Both the position numbers and the translations under genes were made by a program. A stretch of DNA of 64,000 nt from Polytrichum commune. Lineage: Eukaryota; Streptophyta; Polytrichopsida; Polytrichales; Polytrichaceae. Every line of letters starts with the position of its first letter. Within the stretch, counting starts at the first letter, position 1. Positions 9,815-21,861 of this stretch are shown piece by piece. The stretch lies in assembly GCA_950295325.1 (NCBI GenBank), contig OX485806.1, positions 58,587,169-58,651,168 on the forward strand, in the 5' to 3' direction. The notes under the pieces are model-generated. The model did no database searches, was not told the origin of the DNA, and saw only the letters and a program-made list of their open reading frames with translations.

Positions 9815-11160
9815 CAAAATATTCCATATTTGACCCAACCCCTGAACTTGCACATATTAGCTACACCAACAAACATTCAACACATACAAACAACCTAGTT
9901 CAAACAAACAAAATTTGGTGTGGAGATCCTACCCCCTAGCACACTCCCGGAACCGAGAGGGTCTTTATGTGACTCAACCCCCAAACTTGAAAATATTTTC
10001 AACCCAACCTAACTAACCAAAATTTGGCGTCCTTATACTATTCGATCCCTTAACTTCCACCTCAAAACTTTGAGATTATCCATATTAGACCCGACCCCTT
10101 AACTTGCACATATTAGCTACACCAATAAACATTCAACACATACAAGCAACCTAGCTCAAACAATCAAAATATGGTGTGGAGGTCCTACCCCCTACACCCT
10201 CTCGAAACTAAGAGGGTATCTATATGTCCCAACCCCTTAACTTGAAAATATTTTCAACCCAACCTAACAAACCAAAATCTGGCCTCCTTATACTACCCGA
10301 CCCCTTAACTTGCACATATTAGCTACACCAATAAACATTCAACACATACAAGCAACCTAACTCAAACAATCAAAATATGTTGTGGAGGTCCTACCCCCTA
10401 CACCCTCTCAAAACTAAGAGGGTATCTATATGTCCCAACCTTTTAACTTGAAAATATTTTCAACCCAACCTAACAAACCAAAATCTGGCCTCCTTATACT
10501 ACCCGGCCCTTTAACTTGCACATATTAGCTACACCAATAAACATTCAACACATACAAGCAACCTAGCTCAACCAATCAAAATCTGATGTAGATGTCGTAC
10601 CCCTACACCCTTCGGAACCGAGAGGGTATCTATATGTCCCAACCCTCGAACTTCAAAATATTTTCAACCCAACCTGATTAACCAAAATTTGGCCTCTTTA
10701 TACTACTCGACCCCTTAACTTGCACATATTAGCTACACCAATAAACACATACAAGAAACCTAGCTCAACCAATCAAAATCTGATGTAGATGTCGTACCCC
10801 TACACCCTCTCGGAACCGAGAGGGTCTTTATGTGACCCAACCCCTGAACTTCAAAATATTTTCAACCCAACTTAACTAACCAAAATTTGGCATCTTTATA
10901 CTACCCCCTTTCACCTCAAGACTTTGAGATTATCCAGATTTGAGCTGACCCCTTTATTTCCACATCTTAGCTATCCCAACAAACATTAAACACATACAAA
11001 CAACCTAGCTCAACCAAGCAAAATTTGGTGTGGATATCGTACCCCCTACCACCCTCTCGGAACCAAGAGGGTCTCTATGTGACCCACCCCCAAAGTTGAA
11101 TATATTTTCAACCCAACCTAACTAACCAAAATCTGGCCCCTTTTCCCCCCCTCAACTTGC
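9815..11160 (+). repeat. ~205-bp tandem array (six units)
   Basis: CTTGCACATATTAGCTACAC recurs at 9847, 10103, 10309, 10515 and 10719, with a diverged copy near 10957. The spacings are 256, 206, 206, 204 and about 238 bp. Longer units contain an extra CACCTCAAAACTTTGAGATTATCC segment. Every unit also holds CCTACACCCTCTCG...GAGAGGGT, a short inverted repeat. No coding frame is conserved. The array is minisatellite-like and lies directly upstream of the ParB/methyltransferase pseudogene. Confidence 0.85.
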
Positions 11161-11240
11161 AAACATATTCAACCTGCGGAGGAGACAATAATAACTAGGA
11201 TTACCCTAGATACTGCAATAAATCTAGATAAATCCATGTT

Positions 11241-12215
11241 TGTCGCGCACCTCTCCATGAGGAGTGCCCGAAACACCATGGGCACAAGGGAGACCCCGGA
11301 GTGACACCTGGGACTTGTGGCGCCGTTGGTGAGAGGGCCCAAGTGATCCTAGTGTGGGCGAGGGCCCCGGGCGTTGGGAACGCCTCCCACCCACGGAGAC
11401 TAGGAGGCACGAGGGTAAGGCCATAAGCTATGCATATTTTATGGCGTGAAGATTCTAGAATGCTCAAGAACACCTTAATCGGAGGTGTGAGCTAGGAGTT
11501 ATGGCAATTTGAGTGGGGCGTTGTCCCGGGACAACGCCCTGGTGCAGCAGTGCGTGGGAGTGATTCCCGGGACTGCCAAGGTTCAAACAGGCATAACTTT
11601 ATTAATACTTGCCTGAATGGGGCAAGTGAGGCATCCATCGGCATCTACGTGAAGCGTAGATGAAGATGGAGTGGTTGCTTGTTGGTATCAGACATTGTAC
11701 AAGGAAGTTATGATGGTCTAAAGCTGCTAGGGGCTTCTAGGCCCGGCGGCTAAAGGAAAAATGTCTACTTGGCCCCGACTCTTGGTAGAGAGACAAGAGG
11801 TTTCTTGACGGTGGGGTAGGGGGCCCGCATAGAGTCCTAGAGGTTTATATGGGTGAGGTGGTGTGGCCTCACCCACCCGAGGCCGAACGGCACAGCCTCC
11901 ATGGGCATTGGCCCAATGTGAGGCCATAGTTGCCTAGTACGCTTCGGGTTGTTGTAGTGTTGTTCCGGCAACGCGATGATCAACATAGGATTGAACTTCC
12001 ATGGATGGAAGTCCACATCGAAGAAATGGGTTACCGATTAAGGGGTGAGTCCCGAAAGCAAAGTAGGATGGTTGGTTCCCCTCCTATGAACTATATGGTC
12101 CGGGTAGGAGGAGCTAACCATTAGCATGGCGGAATGCGAAGGGTTAGCGCTCATAACCTTTGCTAGAAAGGAAAATTGGCAAGATTGCTAAGGGGGCTAG
12201 CGAAAGGTTGCGACA
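11241..12215 (+). mobile_element. Solo LTR, family S, older copy (S1), 975 bp
   Basis: The copy starts TGTCGCGCACCTCTCC and ends GGTTGCGACA. The flanks are ATGTT (11236-11240) and ATGTC (12216-12220), a 5-bp duplication with one transition. The sequence aligns end to end with the 972-bp copies at 46668 and 54626 but carries more substitutions. The short frames it contains on the minus strand are shadows shared by all copies of this GC-rich LTR. Confidence 0.8.
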
Positions 12216-13519
12216 ATGTCCCTGAGGAGTCGCGGTCATTAATGCATCCTTCTTGATAATGAAACCTAAGTGTATTTGTGTTGATGGGTTTTTTCATTTG
12301 TGCTATTTACAAGGGCCAAGGCCGATTAGTATACACGATCCAAAATTTCTTACAATAATGCCGGTAGGTGGGTGTCAAACCCATTGAGGCACAAAGAACC
12401 CACTCAAGGTTTCTTCTTGTTTTCGAAATCTGGATCAACATGTTGCTCTTCCTATTGTGTGGCAAGGTGTCTTTCATATTTAGATAATTGATTTTCCAAT
12501 GTCATATTTCCATAAACCTAAATCTTGAAATACCCCTTGTGCATACAACCTCTACGACAAACTTACTATAATAATCGAATTTTCTTTTGTCTCCTCGCGA
12601 GACCCGTTCTAATTAAGACTGTTGCAATGCTCGCTCTCTGCCATAGATGGTGCGTGTGAACCATTGTCCTCCCGTTCTTCCTCTATCGACTGCAGATTCA
12701 AATGCCAATTCAAAGACCTTATTTTGTCCTCTGCACACGTATTCTGCAAATCTGATGGGGTCCCTCTTCCTTCAATGCACGTAACCTCTTTGTTCTTAAT
12801 TTCTCTCCATTTCCTTTGTTTCGAATTGCTAAAACTCATGCCTCCCTTTCTCTTCTTCCGTTTCTTTCTAAGATCGATTGTGGAGACTATATTGTAGTCT
12901 GGTTCCTTCATATGTGCGTCCCAATTGCCCTCTGATTCTTTTTTTTGTGCTCTCTATTATCTAGGCATCCCTCTACTTCACTCACAAAAGGACCCTTCCC
13001 CAACCTTCTCTCACCTATATAGTGCCAGTGTTGAAAGTTTACGGTTTACAACTGTCCGGTAGCCATACCTCGTTTTCTTTTTTTGGATTTTTATTCAATG
13101 CCTCCCTATGTCCATGGCTTTCTCATCCACTATGCCATGTGTGTCAGAAATGGTTGAGCTCCGTGCTAATGGCCTCTGAATCTCTCTTCTTTTCTCCATA
13201 GATGCAAACGAATTGCATATGTTTTTTCCCTTCACCTTAGTATCAGGTTTTCGTTGCAAGATTATACAAAATGGGTCGAACGTGAGATTTATGATAGTGT
13301 TACTTCTTTGTTGTCATTGACCATGCGTGTGAATTCTAGGGTTGCCAACAACGGATCATGAGTGTGGGAACTCTGCGCTGGTAAATACAGGGTGTACAGG
13401 CTCCCCAATTCTTGTACACATGTCTCCACGGAAATCCATACCCCTCCCCATTCTTCTTCTTCCACTTTAAACACTCCTCCCGTGGTCAAAGTTAAGATTA
13501 AACTTGGTATACACACTGT
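12216..13519 (+). other. Region upstream of the MULE gene, no clear gene
   Basis: Pyrimidine-rich DNA with short frames on both strands and no recognisable domain. From about 13519 a plus-strand frame reads TSFDSSDGDEPPLSTP and changes frame near 13605 into the transposase frame, so part of the N-terminus of the MULE protein may start here. Terminal inverted repeats of a MULE were not found by eye. Confidence 0.35.
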
Positions 13520-13609
13520 CATACATCTTTTGATTCCTCCGATGGTGATGAGCCCCCTCTATCCACTCCCATTCTCAAGCCATCCCCTTCCTCCCTCAAT
13601 TCCCCCTTT

Positions 13610-15862
13610 TTGACCCCCCTCTTGTACGCCTTGAACCTTTATGTCCTATTGTTGCACCCCCTCCCAAACCCTGCATTTCCATTCTTCAATGTTTACGTAC
13701 TTTAGTGTCTATGCCTAGCAAGAAGAACATCCTCAAAAAACTAAATTATGACGCTTTGCAAATCAAGGAGGTGAATTTCCTCCTGTCTTGTTTTGATGGT
13801 AATCAGATGTTTGTCCTCCCCCCCGTTGGTGTTTCATCCTCTCATACGAAGGCCAAATCCATGGACGGCATGGAAAAACGCTACGACGGCCATGTCCGGA
13901 CCAAAACCCAAACCACCAACATTAGCAATGACTTAGGCCTTGTTTTTCACTTGTCCACCTGCGTTGACACAACACTGAAGCCACACTTCAAAGGCTTCAT
14001 GGCGGACAGTTCACAAGCCAATTGGAACGCCGTGAGGATCGTCTATGGCTTCGGAGATTCCAAGGTTTCGATCCAAAAGCGCGAGAGAACTTGCTACTTC
14101 CATTGGACCCAATCATTGGAAAAACACACCAATCTCTATATCAACCACGATTTGCAAGACCAACACAAGCGTCTATGCCTCTAGTACCGCGACGCCTCCT
14201 CTATGTTGGAGATAGTGACGAGGTACCTTGCTATCAAGCCTTGATATTAGAACTGTACCTCTGAGGACGGTTTGAAACACCTTCAACTTTGGCTAGCTTT
14301 CTGGCACTTCTGCTATCAACAATGGGGTGGTTTCATGGAGCAGGTTAGTCTTTAGTTTTTTCACTTTATGTTTTTTTTTGTTTTTTTTATCCTTTTTGGT
14401 TCTGCAAATTTCTTATACTGTCATTCCATTACACAGGAAAAAATCATGACCGCCGAGGAGTTTGCACAAATGCATAATTGCAACTTTGTCAAATCCATTC
14501 ACAACAAATGGCTTCAAGCATCTGGCAACAAGGGTGGCGATTTGTATGTAGCCACTGTGGATGATTGTATACGAGCGTTCCTTCAAGTTGTGGCATATCA
14601 TCAATTTCTAAAGGATGGTGTTGGGGGTGATGGCCCTAGCAAAGAAGAATTCAAGCTTCGATGCGCTCAACGAACTAATGACCATACTGTGCTCCAAAAG
14701 GTTCTTCTTGACATGCCTGGCGGGGGAGAATTTTACACTCGTAATCCCCGCCTCGAGGATGCTAAGGTGTTCGGATTGCAGAAGCGCAAGCCCGACAGCC
14801 CCATTGGAGTTGATAAAGAGACCCACCGCCCCGACATCTTGAATTTCTCTCGCCCTCGTGTCACTCAGAGAACCACATGATCTCATGCTTCACCTTTACC
14901 TATTATCGTCAAGGAGTTTTCTCCGTCAATGCTAGAGGTTCCACCACCCCCCTATTGATCTTGATTTTCCCCACGTCACTATTGTATAAGAATCCAAAAT
15001 GGACGAGAAACTTTGGCATATTGCTTGCATTTTTTATAATTCTTCCAAGGCATGTTGGGTTATGCATGCGGTCACCAAATAGAAATATACTGCCAAAATT
15101 GTCACCGACGGCAAGAGCACCCCGGCCCCAGCATACCTTGGAGTTTGGAACTATTACAAATTCACAACACCTAGAATTGAGAAGTTTTTCTTTTGCCCAT
15201 ACGACATTGAATGTTGTGTTCAGGGCTCTCGTCGCAAATGAGTCGACAAATTCTCTCCCAACTAAAAAATACCTCCAATCCCGCCCGTGTGGCCTATCAA
15301 ACTTGGCACTAGCCTCATTCGTCTAGAGATCCTTAAATTTGAAAATGCCAGCTTTCAACTCCCCTCGAAAGAACGCATCACTCCAACTCGCCTCTTTAAC
15401 ACATCTGCTCCTCCACTCGACCTCTATGGTGTTGACGTTCCATCCAATCCAGACTCTTACCCTACTTCTAGGCAATCCAAGTTTATGCGATGGTCCAACA
15501 TCACAACATCAACAAAACAAATGCACGTGGTCGCCTCTACACGACCTTTGGATGGGTCCATCTTGAAGGTAATCATGATTCCACACCTTAGATTTGGTTG
15601 CATTATCATGTTGCAGTTCAAACCTACTCCTACACAATCTGTTTACCAACTCATAGTGAGTGCTCTTCCCAAGTGTAATTGTCCGGCCTTCAAAGATATG
15701 ATATCAAAGTTCGGCCGCAAGCCAAACTCTTTTCTACATTGTGAGCACCTCTACTTCATCTTCGTCAAGGTCTCTAATTTAGATCTTAACGTTAACTTGT
15801 TCATTCACGCCCCGACATTTAGCTTCAATGAGGTGAAACTCATCCTCAAAAGGGGCCTCTTG
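13610..15862 (+). pseudogene. MULE (Mutator-like) transposase with SWIM zinc finger, decayed
   Basis: MULE transposases are DDE enzymes related to plant FAR1/FHY3. The frame runs from FDPPLVRLEPLCPIVAP through NYDALQIKEVNFLLSCFDG and FKGFMADSSQANWNAVRIVY to RTCYFHWTQSLEKHTNLYI. An intron at 14344-14436 (GTTAGT...ACACAG) joins GGFMEQ to EKIMTAEEFAQM. A second part (14953-15862) includes EKLWHIACIFYNSSKACWV and VWNYYKFTTPRIEKFFFC and ends in a SWIM finger, CNC...FLHCEH at 15674-15748 (CxC, 19 residues, CxH). Stops are at about 14182, 14245, 14251, 14878, 14989, 15079, 15239 and 15266, plus a frameshift near 14952. Assignment to MULE rather than a domesticated FAR1 relative is inference. Confidence 0.65.
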
Positions 15863-16042
15863 ATACATTTTACTTCTTAGAATTCTTCCCAATCTACTAC
15901 TACATTGTGCCTTACTGGATGTGGCCATTTGTGGACCTCATGTGTGTTCAAATTTATTTTCCATAATAAACATAATCTCATGAATTATCTTTATTCCCTT
16001 CAAAATGTTGCATTACAATACTCTACTATGTCATGTGTTTCT

Positions 16043-18320
16043 TGTGGAGGGCACCTTCAACCTTCCAGCCTCAGACGGTGTAACCCGCTGCTGAACCGGT
16101 TTACATGGAAGTTACTCCCACCAAAATTAGATCTTCTCTCTAAGTCTCTTGAAGGTGTTTGCATTCTTCTGTGTCTCAATCCCGTAACATATAGTTCCAA
16201 TGTTCTTATAAATTCTCCAGGAGTAGTTGATCCAAGATCACAAGTGTATGTTCCCCGAAATGTCTTTATCAAGAAAATACTTGAACGCATATTCAATATT
16301 TCTCGATAACTCTCTAATGAATTCTTAATGAGTTAGTGCCTTAGAACTTAAGTTAATATTTCTCAAACGTATAATGTCAAGGTTAAGCGTTTCCCCGAGA
16401 GAAACATCCTCATACAATATCTTTCATGGTTGAATTCATCTAAAACATATTTCAAGTTTATAACTCTCCTAATTTGAAACCATCTAAAATCTCCTTCCAA
16501 CAATGGTTCGAATTTATTTCATATTGATTTGTAATCCTAAATAAAAATCCTCATTCATTCGTTCAAGTTCCAAAGTATTATCCTTTATTCCGTTCAAATT
16601 TTCAAACCCATTGCCTAATACTTTCACACGGCAAGCATACTCCCTTGCTAAGTTAAGACGACCTAGCTCACGGGAGTTACTTAGACGTAATCAAAATCTC
16701 TTTACATTCCCTTAGTCATCAGTGTATGCTCTCGAGCCGAATCTCTAAGGTTTAATACATAATTGTTAATTCCTTAGAACATTCCCAATCTCGGCCAAGG
16801 GCCGGCTTGTATCTCAAAATATTCTCTTAGGCCACAATTACCTTAGGTGTTATGATGGGGGTTTGATGACGAGGCCAACACTTAACCTTCCCTGGATCAA
16901 TTCCTTTGCTTGCCGACCTATCCGATTAGATTTTGCCAAGTCCTATCAACAAGCTAATCAAGGTAACTCATGACCGAGAGTGTGTGAGGTAATAATGAGT
17001 GGATTTGCTTAGGTGTCAATTTCGGCTTGAGGTCTCATGTCCCTCTCTTCCCATGATCACCACTTAAGTGATTTGATTTTACTTAGCTTTATTTACTTAC
17101 CCAAAACATTTGCTAAGTTCGGGTGACCTTACCGGATGCCATGTGTACTCCGAATTTGTATATGTGATAACCCCAAAACTTGACGTAAAGTGATTGCTCC
17201 TCCGGTAGTCAATCCTATTTGAAATCACGAGCATTTATGGAATTTCCATTGGGTGGTGCTTGCCAATAAGCCGCGAGTAAGCCTTTTAATTTTTACTCCT
17301 TTTCATAAAGCTCTTAGCTCGTTGCGTGTCTTCAACAATTGTCTAGGCCGACGTGAACACTCCCACATTGCTTTTACCGCATGATTTCTTACCGCACCGA
17401 GGGTGCCAATTTCTCGTCTTGAACCTTACCGCACCGAGATTGCTCCGCTAGTCCAATCGGAATTACTAAGGCACCGCGGGTGCCTATATGTAATTCCAAT
17501 GCACCGTGGGTGCCTATGGAATTCCTAATGCGCCTCGGGCGCCTATGAATTTCCTAATGCACCTCGGGTGCCTATGGATTTCCTAATGCACCTCGGGTGC
17601 CTATTGCGAACTCAAGACTCAAGACTCGGGAGCTCAGACACTCATGTAAAGTCTTCTTATGTGAATGAAGTGCATTAGGGCCCTCAAGTGGCCTCCTTAT
17701 ATAGTCTCACAAATCTACGTTTTCCTAGGATTTTTGTAAATGTTAGCTCGGCTAAATTTAGCACTGTATCTAATAATAGCCGAATTTAAATGTCTTAATT
17801 TGTAGAGTTTAAATCTATAAAGTCCAACATGTAATACCTAATTACATATCTCTTCATATCACCTAAGCTACTTAATTGACATGTGCTCTAAGCGGGAATA
17901 GGACCGTGCCTCCTCTGTTCTTAAAATGGTCATGTTCCCATTTACCTAGCTACTTCGGCCATATAAATACTGGCCCTAAGCCCGGCCCTTAACCAGTTCG
18001 TCCGTTGGCCTTTACTAGTAACTGGCCCCATCCGCCAGCTTGTCTTTAAACTGCCTGACCAGCTCGCCTTCGCCGGTAATTTGCCAACTGGCCTTCCGGC
18101 CCTCACTGGTTGCGTAGCACCTGCCTATACCCGGCCAGTCTGCCAGCTTGTCTTCGTTGGTGACCTGGACACCGAGACCGGCCCCATTCTCACCCGCACC
18201 CCCGAGTGTCGACTCCGCTCGCTGGCTTCCGTCCATCGCCCTCTCTGTCTCGAGCTTCTCGCCTCCTCCGTTGTTACGGCTGTCACTGGTTGGAACACAG
18301 TCTAGGGAGGTGTCTCTACA
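16043..18320 (+). mobile_element. LTR-type insertion, 2,278 bp, TSD TTTCT
   Basis: Copy B of repeat R lacks this segment, which gives an empty-site comparison. The insert begins TGTGGAGGGCACC, ends GTGTCTCTACA, and is flanked by TTTCT at 16038-16042 and 18321-18325. The TG...CA ends and 5-bp duplication fit an LTR retrotransposon. No gag or pol frame is present, so it is a solo LTR or a non-autonomous element. A TATA-like ATATAAATACT is at 17961 and CTTATATAG at 17696. Confidence 0.8.
17460..17606 (+). repeat. ~30-bp palindromic minisatellite inside the LTR
   Basis: Five units of the form AATTCCTAATGCACCTCGGG followed by TGCCTATG repeat head to tail. In each, GCACC..GGGTGC (or GCGCC..GGGCGC) forms a small inverted repeat, and paired changes in the fourth unit (GCGCC with GGCGC) keep the pairing. 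It lies about 350 bp before the TATA-like element. Confidence 0.7.
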
Positions 18321-18944
18321 TTTCTCCCATCGTTGAACACTACATGTTCAACGTAACATGTTTTTTCTTTTCATGAACTCTACTTCCTGTTTGCCAACCT
18401 TCTAGATGTTTGGGGCTTCATTTCATTGGTTGTTCTTGATGGAGGTGGACCTGGTCGATGCAAATCAACGTAGGATACCGTTTTATTCTTCATTCGGTCC
18501 TTCAATGGACGACGATGCGGTGAAAGTCTTTTCATCCTCTCGCGAAACGACAAAGACCTAAAAGATTCACCTACCACCTTAACCTCCTCCTCTGTGTTGA
18601 TGGACTTCTCTTCATTCAAATCAACCGCATGATTTGCCTCACCATTCATGCACCTTGTGGCATCCTTCTCCAGTACTTGGGCTCGCATCTTATCATTTTT
18701 TGCATATCGTTTCTGCTCCTCTTTGACCTTCTACCTCCATGCTTGTGTAGATTGCAAAAATGGAGTCATGTTGTAGTCATCACTATATCGATTTGCAACA
18801 CCTATGTCATGTTCCGGCGATGGATTAAAAGGAACATGGGGATCTCCTAGACTTTTAATCTCCTTCTCCCATCCTAGGCCAGCAAACATGTATTTTTCCT
18901 CTCCCAATTTGTGCATGCGTTTCTACATTCATATTGGGTTTGCG

Positions 18945-19550
18945 TACTCATATATATTCAGCTCAAGATAATTTCTTCGACCACAAACAATAATTGTTGG
19001 AATCCAAGCTCTACAGTTGACTCACACAAAGGACAAAGACTAAAGTGATAGAATAAAAACAAAGCAAGTTGGTCGCCATTTGTTTTTTTATTGATTCATT
19101 CTTATCCTAAACCAATCTTGAAAAAATCATTTTCATTTATTCTTTCTTGAGATCATCATCAGTTTTAATCATATACTTATCTATTATATCATAAATTTTC
19201 TATATTTTTAGCAATTTTTTGGTTTCCAAATTTAAAAAGACCATTTCAAATTCAGGGTCATTTTTTTGGACTTATCCATTCCACGGAAATAGGTAATAAA
19301 TTCTTGCTATATTTATAATAATATGGAATATTCCAAATATATTCAAATCTTAATTCCCAAACATCTTAGTCTATGCAATTTGTGTTTTTTACTTCATATC
19401 CGCTCACCGCTCACATAAAAGTGTTATCCAATTAAAACCAACCCCAAAATCTCTGGAGCAAGTATTTGTAATTCCATCAAGATAGAGAGGTAACCAATAG
19501 AAATTTACTTGGTTTTAGGAAAGACTTTGGTTATTTGGTAAAACCATGTG
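18945..19550. other. AT-rich stretch between repeat R and LTR-E1
   Basis: No coding frame was found. Part of it (about 19090-19360) resembles, on the reverse strand, 28780-29010: both hold ACCTATTTCCGTGGAATG and TTTGGAAACC in the same order. This suggests a shared repeat of unknown type. Confidence 0.35.
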
Positions 19551-21149
19551 TGTCAGCCCTAAACCCCCTCCCCTTTGCGTCGTAGTCCGGGTAGGAGCTT
19601 CTGGCTCACATACATTCAATTAATGTCAACAATCGTTGGCCTTGAGCTTTGATTACCACAATGGCAAGGAAGGAGTGGAGCCCCCAACTATTTATTCAAG
19701 AGCAACATGTGACAAATGCTTAAAGACACTTTGACTACCTATTATCATAGCCACACCCAACTCACAAGTCCTAACCTAAAACACTGAATTTAATTAATCA
19801 AATAACACCCTTTACTAATGGCCTAATGTGCTCCCGGTCACACACCAGGTTAGTTTCTACTCACTAATCCTTCAGTTCTTGCCCTGATCTAAGTCTAACT
19901 AACATCCTAATTAACGCTACATTTAACCACGGCCATTTAGGCTAATGAAGGTCGGTCCTAGCTACAGCAGCCTCCAGCCACCTCCCTTTGGGCTCAGACA
20001 GCCCACTCCCTCTTATCTCCTCTCTGTCCTGGTAATCTAGATTGGTTACAGGGCCTGCTTGAACCACTCTTGCCCTCTGGTCACTGCTGGTTTTTGGACG
20101 TTGCTCGGCCATCCGAGAGAGCCTGACCAAATCTCAATCTCCTTCCAGCTGCTGCTGCCCATTGTTGTGAATGCCCACCTTCAGGACTCATGCTGGGAAT
20201 TCCTTTGACTAATCCCGTGGCAGCTGGCCGAGAAGAGCAGTCACATATTTCCCCACTAGCAGTTGATTCACCCACTCAACCAGCTTCCCTCCGCATTAAT
20301 CCTCTTTCTGCATTTGAGTATGAAGGATTTCTAGTCTGTTCTAACACCTCTCTGGTCGCCTGCCTCAGACATAAGGGTCAGCACTTGGCATTCCACACAC
20401 CCACCTATTCTCTCACTTCTCATGCCAGCACCCACCTCCCAACCTCCCTATCGCCACCTTCCCCCCAAAGTCGTGGCATTCTATACTTTGCCCCCTTTGG
20501 TCAAATTCCATCCCTTACCATTATTCCCTCAGCCTACTCCATGTCTGCACGAATGGTCACCCTTCTCGAATCCAGTTGCTACTCACACTCCTCGGCTGAG
20601 TCGCCTACAATATTTTTGATTTTTCCTTAGTTCCCCCCTTCCATCTGCGTTAAATTCCAACGGCCTTTGCCAATCCTCTGCACTGAATCCATTCCTCCCT
20701 CATGCCCCGCTATCCGAAGCATTCAGCACCTGTAGCCTTTTTCCCTCGTCGCCAGGAGCAGCGTCCAACCCCCTTCGCATTCCGCTCCCTGGTGTTTTGT
20801 CTGTCCACCTCTCTGCCTCCGCCTCCAACCGTCTCGGTTCACCCAGCCCGGATTTCCCTAGGGCTAACAGTGCCTCCCCCCCTTAATGGACAGCAGCCGA
20901 ACCTAACTGGGTCAATTGCAACCCGCTCACAAAGCCTTACTCTAAGACTTCCCAACTCACTACTACTACTACTCAATTAACCCTTCTAATCCCAACCGAT
21001 AACACCACCTACTAACTTAACTTTAACTCTTAACACAACACCATGTCTTCACTTTTTTTGTATTTTGAATAAATAATGGAGAATCTCAACCTGAGTTTTA
21101 ATGCATAACAAAGGTTAAGAGCACATGTGGGCACCGTATTGGGCTCACA
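19551..21149 (+). mobile_element. Solo LTR, family E, copy E1, 1,599 bp
   Basis: Starts TGTCAGCCCTAAACCCCC and ends GGGCTCACA. ATGTG flanks both sides (19546-19550 and 21150-21154). The first 60 bp match the start of E2 at 38806, including TGCGTCGTAGTCCGGGT. The middle is CT-rich and gives long open plus-strand frames with Pro/Ser/Leu bias; these are compositional, not genes. Confidence 0.85.
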
Positions 21150-21861
21150 ATGTGTGAATGGGCCTTTATGTTTAAGTCATTGGTATGTCTATCAATGTCA
21201 ATTTCTTATCTTATTTTCTTTTCTTATGACTTTCATTTTTGTCATCACACATGTATCAAGTATTATCCACTTGGTTTGTCATATATTCTAATCAAGTATT
21301 GCAAGTGCAAGTTACCATTACAATCTTCTATTGTCGCGCACTTCTTCAAAAGGAGTGCCCGGAACACCATGGGCACAAGGGGGACCCCGGAGTGACACCC
21401 GGGACTTGTGGCGCCGTTGGTGAGAGGGCCTAAATGATCCTAGTGTGGGTGAGGGCCCCGGGCGTTGGGAACACCTCCCACCCACGGAGACTAGGAGGCA
21501 CAAGGTTAAGGCCATGAGCTATGCGTAGCTCATGGCGTGGTGATTCTAAAATGCTCAAGAACACCTCAATCAGAGGTGTGAGCTAGGAGTTATGGCAATT
21601 TGAGTGGGACGCTGTCCCGGAACAACGTCCTGGTACAGCAGTGGCCTAGATGAAGATGGAGTGGTCGTTTGTTAGCATCTGACGTCATACAAGGAAGTTA
21701 TGATGGTCTGAAGTTGCAGGGGGCTTCTAGGCCCAGCTGATAATGGAAAATGTCTACTTGGCCCCAAGTCTTAGTAGAGAGACAAAAGGTTTCTTAACGG
21801 TGGGGTAGGGGCCCCGCGGAGAGTGCTAGAGGCTTATATGGGTGACGTGGTATGGCCACAT

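Larger units (their letters stand above)
15852..18944. repeat. Dispersed repeat R, copy A (interrupted by a 2.3-kb LTR)
   Basis: From GGGGCCTCTTGATACATT to CATATTGGGTTTGCGT this matches copy B at 25328-26148. Without the inserted LTR and one duplication it is about 810 bp, against 821 bp in copy B. The right half holds a minus-strand frame (18916 to 18380): HKLGEEKYMFAGLGWEKEI, NPSPEHDIGVANRYSDD, then a broken junction and MRAQVLEKDATRCMNGEANH and SFRSLSFRERMKRLSPHRR. The same frame is recognisable in copy B. The protein is not recognised; it is Glu/Lys-rich and may be a captured exon or part of a longer element. Confidence 0.7.

Noticed and set aside
9815-11160. CRISPR-like regular repeats
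   Set aside because: Units of ~205 bp repeat throughout their length with no distinct spacers; the context is a plant genome.
12609-12911. Minus-strand 100-codon frame rich in Lys and Arg
   Set aside because: No domain, no neighbouring exons, and an equally long frame exists on the opposite strand.
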